The position numbers and the translations under genes were made by a program. From an uncultured Frankineae bacterium (GTDB lineage: Bacteria > Actinomycetota > Actinomycetes > Mycobacteriales > SCTD01), in NCBI GenBank assembly GCA_902805805.1, contig CADCUE010000032.1, forward strand, positions 1 through 17,014: a stretch of 17,014 nt of DNA, given 5' to 3'. Numbering within the stretch: the first letter of the stretch is position 1; the number at the start of each line of letters is the position of its first letter. The notes below the pieces were generated by a model that searched no databases, had not been told where the DNA came from, and worked only from the letters and a program-made list of their open reading frames with translations. Below are positions 13,849 to 17,014 of the stretch, piece by piece.

Positions 13849-14253
13849 GTGCCGACCGAGGACCTGCGCTACACCGCTGAGCACGAGTGGATCGCGGTGG
13901 TCGGCGAGGGCGACGACGCGGTCCTGCGCGTCGGCATCACGGCCTACGCGCAGGAGGCCCTGGGCGACATCGTCTTCGTGACGCTGCCCGCAGTGGGGAC
14001 CGAGCTGACGACGGGTCAGCCGTTCGGCGAGGTGGAGAGCACCAAGAGCGTCTCCGACGTGTACGCCCCCGTGGCCGGGACCGTGTCGGCCACCAACGAC
14101 CAGCTCGACAGCGCGCCGGAGGTCGTCAACGCCGACCCGTTCGGCGAGGGCTGGCTGGTGGAGATCGCCCCGTCGGACGGTGTCGAGGCGGCCCTCGCCG
14201 CGGACGGCCTCATGGACGCGGACGCCTACGCGGCCCTGACCGCCCAGGCCTGA
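13849..14253 (+). CDS. gcvH: Glycine cleavage system H protein
   Basis: A 134-residue lipoyl carrier that shuttles the aminomethyl group among the P, T and L proteins of glycine cleavage. Diagnostic features: YTAEHEWI (8-15), VGITAYAQEALGDIVFVTLPAVG (28-50), and the lipoylation motif GEVESTKSVSDVYAP with the modified Lys66, then NDPFGEGWL-like NADPFGEGWL and a C-terminal helix. Length is normal. AGAGAGG (13835-13841) lies 7 bases before the GTG at 13849. No gcvT or gcvP is in the window. The position between DUF881 and the FHA gene is the conserved actinobacterial arrangement (Rv1825-gcvH-garA). Confidence 0.96.
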   Translation: MPTEDLRYTAEHEWIAVVGEGDDAVLRVGITAYAQEALGDIVFVTLPAVGTELTTGQPFGEVESTKSVSDVYAPVAGTVSATNDQLDSAPEVVNADPFGEGWLVEIAPSDGVEAALAADGLMDADAYAALTAQA

Positions 14254-14276
14254 CCCTCGACGTCCACCGGAGGGTC
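14252..14276 (+). terminator. Hairpin after gcvH
   Basis: GACCCTC (14252-14258) pairs with GAGGGTC (14270-14276) around an 11-base loop, starting at the stop codon. A second hairpin, GGCCCGGT (14292-14299) with ACCGGGCC (14312-14319), follows. Together they could end the envelope/gcvH transcript before the FHA promoter. Confidence 0.45.
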
Positions 14277-14298
14277 GGGCCGAAGTCTCCAGGCCCGG

Positions 14299-14328
14299 TT
14301 GACCCTCCGTGACCGGGCCGACTAGGTT
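14299..14328 (+). promoter_or_regulatory. Promoter of the FHA (garA)-ftsR operon
   Basis: TTGACC (14299-14304), 18 bases, then TAGGTT (14323-14328) is a good match to actinobacterial housekeeping promoters. The predicted start of transcription near 14335 gives a leader of about 50 bases, which contains a small hairpin AGCCCC-GCC-GGGGCT (14341-14355) followed by TCTCT. Confidence 0.6.
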
Positions 14329-14385
14329 CCCTGCATCTCGAGCCCCGCCGGGGCTTCTCTCCACTGCCGGGAGGCGGGCGACATC

Positions 14386-14907
14386 GTGTTCTGCACCCAG
14401 TGCGGCCATCAGAACCCTGACGGCAGCCGCTTCTGCGCCAGCTGCGGTGCGGCGCTGTCCCGGACAGGAGGGGAGCGCGCGGTCGAGACGACCTCGACCA
14501 TCTCGCTGTCCGCTCTCGAGGGAGCCCTCGAGCACGAGGTCGGTCACGGCCCGGGCGATCCCGGTCCGGACGCCGGCGGGGCGGAGGCACTGCCTCCCGG
14601 CAGCGCGCTGCTGGTGGTCAAGCGGGGACCCAACGCGGGCAGCCGCTTCCTGCTCGACGCCGAGACCACCACCGCAGGACGCCACCCGGAGTCCGACATC
14701 TTCCTGGACGACGTCACCGTGTCCCGGCGGCACGCCGACTTCGTCCGTGAGGGCAGCGGCTTCGTCGTCCGCGACGTCGGCAGCCTGAACGGCACCTACC
14801 TCAACCGGGAGCGCATCGAGGCCGCCTCGCTGGCCGGCGGCGACGAGGTGCAGATCGGCAAGTACCGGCTCGTCTTCCTCGTCGGGCCGCGCGGAGGCGA
14901 GGGGTGA
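14386..14907 (+). CDS. garA: GarA/OdhI-type FHA protein with N-terminal zinc ribbon
   Basis: A 173-residue protein. Residues 3-20 form a zinc ribbon, Cys3-X2-Cys6...Cys17-X2-Cys20. ETTSTISL (34-41) matches the phosphorylation motif of mycobacterial GarA, where one of two adjacent threonines is modified by PknB or PknG. An acidic/glycine linker leads to the FHA domain (about 75-165), with the phosphothreonine-binding residues Arg99, Ser113, His116 and Asn135-Gly136. In GarA/OdhI the unphosphorylated form restrains 2-oxoglutarate dehydrogenase and controls glutamate metabolism, while phosphorylation makes the FHA domain bind its own tail. Position after gcvH supports orthology. The zinc ribbon is absent from M. 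tuberculosis GarA. Start GTG with GGGAGG 11 bases upstream. The stop overlaps the ftsR start (GTGA). Confidence 0.9.
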   Translation: MFCTQCGHQNPDGSRFCASCGAALSRTGGERAVETTSTISLSALEGALEHEVGHGPGDPGPDAGGAEALPPGSALLVVKRGPNAGSRFLLDAETTTAGRHPESDIFLDDVTVSRRHADFVREGSGFVVRDVGSLNGTYLNRERIEAASLAGGDEVQIGKYRLVFLVGPRGGEG

Positions 14908-15662
14908 GCGCAGGCCTCGGCGCAGCCGGGGCCGTTCCGGCCCGGGCGTTCATGAGCATCGGCGAGGTGCTGGGCCAGCTGCGCCCCGACTTCGCCGACA
15001 TCACCATCTCCAAGATCCGCTTCCTCGAGGCCGAGGGACTGGTGGAGCCCGAGCGGACCGCCTCGGGCTACCGGAAGTTCTCGCGCGAGGACCTCAGCCG
15101 ACTGCGCTACGTCCTGACGGCGCAGCGGGACCACTACCTGCCCCTGCGCGTCATCAAGGAGCACCTCGAGGCGATCGACCGCGGTCTCGAACCACCCGCT
15201 CTGGGCGCGGGCGGGCCCAAGGTCCCGCGGGCCCTGGTCGCCGCCGAGGGGCTGCCCGCCCCGGACGCCTTCCTGCCCGAGGTCAGCGAGATCCGGCTGT
15301 CCCGCAAGGAGCTGCTGTCGGCCGCGGGCCTGCAGCCGGACCAGCTCGACCAGCTCGAGCAGTACGGCCTGCTCGCGCCGCGCGGGGGAGGCAGCCACTA
15401 CGACGGCGACGCCTTGGTGGTCGCCAAGACCGTGGCCGAGATGGCCCGCTTCGGCATCGAGGCGAGGCACCTGCGCCCGTTCAAGGCCGCCGCCGAGCGG
15501 GAGATCGGGCTGGTGGAGCAGGTGGTGACCCCCCTGGTCCGGCAGCGCAACCCGGAGGCCCGCGCCCGGGCGGAGGAGGTGGCTCGCGAGCTCGCCGCGC
15601 TCTCGGTCAAGCTCCACGCCACCCTGGTCCGGGCAGGGCTCGGCCCCGGTCTGCGTCGATGA
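14904..15662 (+). CDS. ftsR: MerR-family regulator, FtsR type
   Basis: A 252-residue protein with a MerR winged helix at about 16-85: MSIGEVLGQLRPDFADITISKIRFLEAEGLVEPERTASGYRKFS, whose RFLE.EGL and GYR.F elements are typical, followed by YLPLRVIKEHL. The C-terminal half repeats a similar fold (LSRKELLSAAG...LEQYGLLAP...FGIEARHLRPF), a feature of the Rv1828/FtsR group. In Corynebacterium glutamicum FtsR activates ftsZ, and the M. tuberculosis equivalent is Rv1828. GGAGG (14893-14897) lies 6 bases before the GTG. An internal ATG at 14952 is an alternative but would lose the overlap with the FHA gene. Probably cotranscribed with garA. Confidence 0.9.
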   Translation: MSAGLGAAGAVPARAFMSIGEVLGQLRPDFADITISKIRFLEAEGLVEPERTASGYRKFSREDLSRLRYVLTAQRDHYLPLRVIKEHLEAIDRGLEPPALGAGGPKVPRALVAAEGLPAPDAFLPEVSEIRLSRKELLSAAGLQPDQLDQLEQYGLLAPRGGGSHYDGDALVVAKTVAEMARFGIEARHLRPFKAAAEREIGLVEQVVTPLVRQRNPEARARAEEVARELAALSVKLHATLVRAGLGPGLRR

Positions 15663-15752
15663 CGGGCCCTGGTCGGCGGTCACCTGCGGGGTAGGCTCGG
15701 CGCGTACGCTGCGTCGCTCGCAGGGACCCGTGTGCACGACGAGGAGGAGCCC
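15663..15752. other. ftsR-nuclease gap with an interrupted inverted repeat
   Basis: ACGGGCCCTG (15662-15671) is complementary to CAGGGACCCGT (15721-15731) except for one bulged base, enclosing 49 bases. TAGGCT (15692-15697) and TACGCT (15705-15710) resemble -10 boxes, but neither has a fitting -35 box. Confidence 0.3.
15741..15749 (+). promoter_or_regulatory. Ribosome-binding site fixing the nuclease start
   Basis: GAGGAGGAG lies 3 bases before the GTG at 15753 and inside the frame that could start at the GTG at 15732, so the downstream start is preferred. Confidence 0.65.
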
Positions 15753-16250
15753 GTGGACGAGGCCGGTGAGGGCACCTCGCTGTCGGAGCTGAGCGTGGTG
15801 GGCGTCCGCGTCGAGCTGCCCAGCCAGCAGCCGATCGTCCTGCTCAAGGAGGTCGACGGCGACCGCTACCTCCCGATCTGGATCGGTGCGGTCGAGGCCA
15901 CCGCCATCGCCTTCGCCCAGCAGGGGGTGGTCACCGCCCGGCCGATGACCCACGACCTCATGCGCGATCTGCTCACCGCCTTCGACCGCACCCTGCAGAC
16001 GGTCACCATCACCGAGCTGCGCGAGGGCGTCTTCTACGCCGAGCTGGGCTTCGAGGACGGCGTCACCGTGAGCGCCCGTCCCTCGGACGCCATCGCCCTG
16101 GCGATGCGCAGCGGCGCGACGATCCGCTCCGAGGCGGCTGTCCTGGAGGAGGCGGGCATCGCCATCCCGGACGAGCAGGAGGACGAGGTCGAGAAGTTCC
16201 GCGAGTTCCTCGACCAGATCAGCCCGGAGGACTTCGAGAAGGGTTCCTGA
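15753..16250 (+). CDS. Bifunctional nuclease-domain protein (BFN, Rv1829-like)
   Basis: A 165-residue protein of the bifunctional nuclease family (DNase-RNase domain). The domain spans about 12-130: VVGVRVELPSQQPIVLLKE, the hallmark GDRYLPIWIGAVEATAIAFAQQGV, RPMTHDLMRDLL, LREGVFYAELGF and SARPSDAIALAMRSGATI. It ends in an acidic helix EDEVEKFREFLDQISPEDFEKG. Length equals that of M. tuberculosis Rv1829 (164). DNase and RNase activities were reported for plant members. The actinobacterial role is not defined. The GTG at 15753 is chosen over 15732 because of the strong purine site before it. It lies between two MerR genes, as in other actinobacteria. Confidence 0.92.
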   Translation: MDEAGEGTSLSELSVVGVRVELPSQQPIVLLKEVDGDRYLPIWIGAVEATAIAFAQQGVVTARPMTHDLMRDLLTAFDRTLQTVTITELREGVFYAELGFEDGVTVSARPSDAIALAMRSGATIRSEAAVLEEAGIAIPDEQEDEVEKFREFLDQISPEDFEKGS

Positions 16251-16256
16251 CTCGAC

Positions 16257-16273
16257 CTCGACCTGAGGTCGAG
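16257..16273 (+). terminator. Short hairpin after the nuclease gene
   Basis: CTCGACC-TGA-GGTCGAG is an exact 7-bp inverted repeat with a 3-base centre, 6 bases after the stop. A second copy of CTCGACC precedes it at 16251-16257. It is short for a terminator and lies about 25 bases before the next -35 box, so an operator is equally possible. Confidence 0.4.
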
Positions 16274-16298
16274 CATCTCGACTCGCCGCGGGTGGTCG

Positions 16299-16327
16299 TT
16301 GACCCTGGTCGTGCCACTGCCTAGCGT
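16299..16327 (+). promoter_or_regulatory. Promoter of the second MerR gene
   Basis: TTGACC (16299-16304), 17 bases, then TAGCGT (16322-16327). Transcription would begin near 16334, leaving a leader of about 67 bases to the GTG. The boxes and flanks (GTTGACCCT and CTAG..TCC) closely match the FHA promoter at 14299. Confidence 0.6.
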
Positions 16328-16400
16328 CCGTCCCGGCCGGCGGACCGCGAGACCCGTCGACCGTGCCGGGACTGCACCGGACCGAGGACAGGAGCGCGAC

Positions 16401-17014
16401 GTGGTGGACGACAGCTCGACGGAGCAGGACCCGGCTGCGTCGACCGCCGGGCAGGACGTCGCGCGAGCGCCCCTCGGTCTGCAGGGCACCCTGTTCGACG
16501 ACCTGCCGGAGGACGAGCGACCCGGCGCCTCACCGCTCGACATCGGCTACCGCGGCCCCACCGCCTGCAGCGCGGCCGGCATCACCTACCGCCAGCTGGA
16601 CTACTGGGCCCGCACCTCGCTCGTCGAGCCCAGCGTCCGGGAGGCGTCGGGCTCGGGCACCCAGCGGCTCTACTCCTTCCGCGACATCCTCGTCCTGAAG
16701 ATCGTCAAGAAGCTGCTCGACGCCGGCATCTCGCTGCAGAACATCCGCACGGCCATCTCCACCCTGCGCGACCGCGGCGTGGCAGACCTCGCGCAGATCA
16801 CGCTCATGAGCGACGGCACCACGGTCTACGAGTGCACGTCCACCGACGAGGTCGTCGACCTGCTGCAGGGCGGGCAGGCGGTGTTCGCCATCGCGGTCGG
16901 ACGGCACGTGCGCGACGTCGAGGGCACCCTCGCGGCGCTGCCGGGGGAGCGCGCCACCCCGGCGGCCGGCGACGCGGCCGCCGCGCCGGCCGCCGACGAG
17001 CTGGCGACCCGCCG
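16401..17014 (+). CDS. MerR-family regulator, Rv1830 (ResR)-like, cut at the 3' end by the window
   Basis: Open from the GTG at 16401 to the window edge (204 codons) without a stop. A disordered acidic N-terminus leads into GLQGTLFDDLPEDE (26-39), then the MerR helix-turn-helix: IGYRGPTACSAAGITYRQLDYWARTSLVEPSVR, GTQRLYSFRDILVLKIVKKLLDAGISLQNIR, and a dimer/effector part ITLMSDGTTVYECTSTDEVVDLLQGGQAVFAIAVG. This matches M. tuberculosis Rv1830 closely. That protein ends shortly after an EDELASRR-like sequence, and here DELATR is the last complete text, so probably only a few codons are missing. Rv1830 (ResR) has been linked to antibiotic resilience in tuberculosis. AGGAG (16390-16394) lies 6 bases before the GTG. 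A second GTG follows at 16404. It has its own promoter. Confidence 0.92.
   Translation, partial: MVDDSSTEQDPAASTAGQDVARAPLGLQGTLFDDLPEDERPGASPLDIGYRGPTACSAAGITYRQLDYWARTSLVEPSVREASGSGTQRLYSFRDILVLKIVKKLLDAGISLQNIRTAISTLRDRGVADLAQITLMSDGTTVYECTSTDEVVDLLQGGQAVFAIAVGRHVRDVEGTLAALPGERATPAAGDAAAAPAADELATR

Noticed and set aside
1..17014. tRNA/rRNA genes, insertion sequences, CRISPR arrays, prophage or toxin-antitoxin modules
   Set aside because: No cloverleaf, transposase, repeat-spacer array, integrase or phage structural gene was recognised on either strand by reading. Base composition and codon use look even throughout.

Overview
The window is very GC-rich, codon-biased DNA with GTG starts, ATGA/GTGA stop-start overlaps and gene families typical of Actinomycetota. 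The right half (about 8550 to the end) matches a gene order conserved in actinobacteria: CDP-alcohol phosphatidyltransferase, mannose-1-phosphate guanylyltransferase, DUF881, small basic protein, DUF881, gcvH, garA-like FHA protein, ftsR-type MerR, bifunctional nuclease, second MerR. In Mycobacterium tuberculosis the corresponding run is Rv1822-Rv1830, without the guanylyltransferase. Having that enzyme, and a GarA with an N-terminal zinc ribbon, points to a non-mycobacterial actinomycete. I cannot name the genus from sequence alone.

Left half (1-8400), an accessory region made of short transcription units. It opens with the C-terminal end of a copper amine oxidase, whose stop overlaps the start of an amino acid/amine permease. 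Next comes a secreted LVIVD-repeat beta-propeller protein with its own promoter candidate and a perfect 13-bp terminator hairpin. A small GNAT acetyltransferase lies on the minus strand, divergent from a secreted PQQ-dependent sugar dehydrogenase-like protein that ends in a perfect 16-bp terminator hairpin. Then follow an RsbW-like ATPase and a GAF-domain protein (probably one transcript), a DUF2243 membrane protein, and a 61-residue conserved-looking small protein just downstream of an 18-bp perfect palindrome.

Right half (8400-17014), core envelope, division and metabolism genes. The phosphatidyltransferase and guanylyltransferase are translationally coupled. The DUF881-Sbp-DUF881 membrane module is coupled through ATGA and GTGA overlaps and runs into gcvH. 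A clear promoter restarts transcription at the FHA gene, which is coupled to ftsR. The bifunctional nuclease follows, then a second promoter of almost the same sequence drives the last MerR gene, which is cut by the window edge apparently only a few codons before its end.

Working together (inference): the left genes suggest oxidative use of amines and sugars at or outside the membrane by quinone-cofactor enzymes, plus a stress-sensor pair. The right genes combine phospholipid and GDP-mannose supply, membrane proteins often found beside division genes, glycine cleavage, and the GarA phospho-switch with division-linked MerR regulators. I saw no RNA genes, insertion sequences, CRISPR arrays or prophage genes. 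The most promising less-described items are the degenerate phosphomutase domain fused to the guanylyltransferase, the palindrome/small-protein pair near 8128-8400, the AGAAC/GTTCT array at 7425-7478, and the matched promoters at 14299 and 16299.
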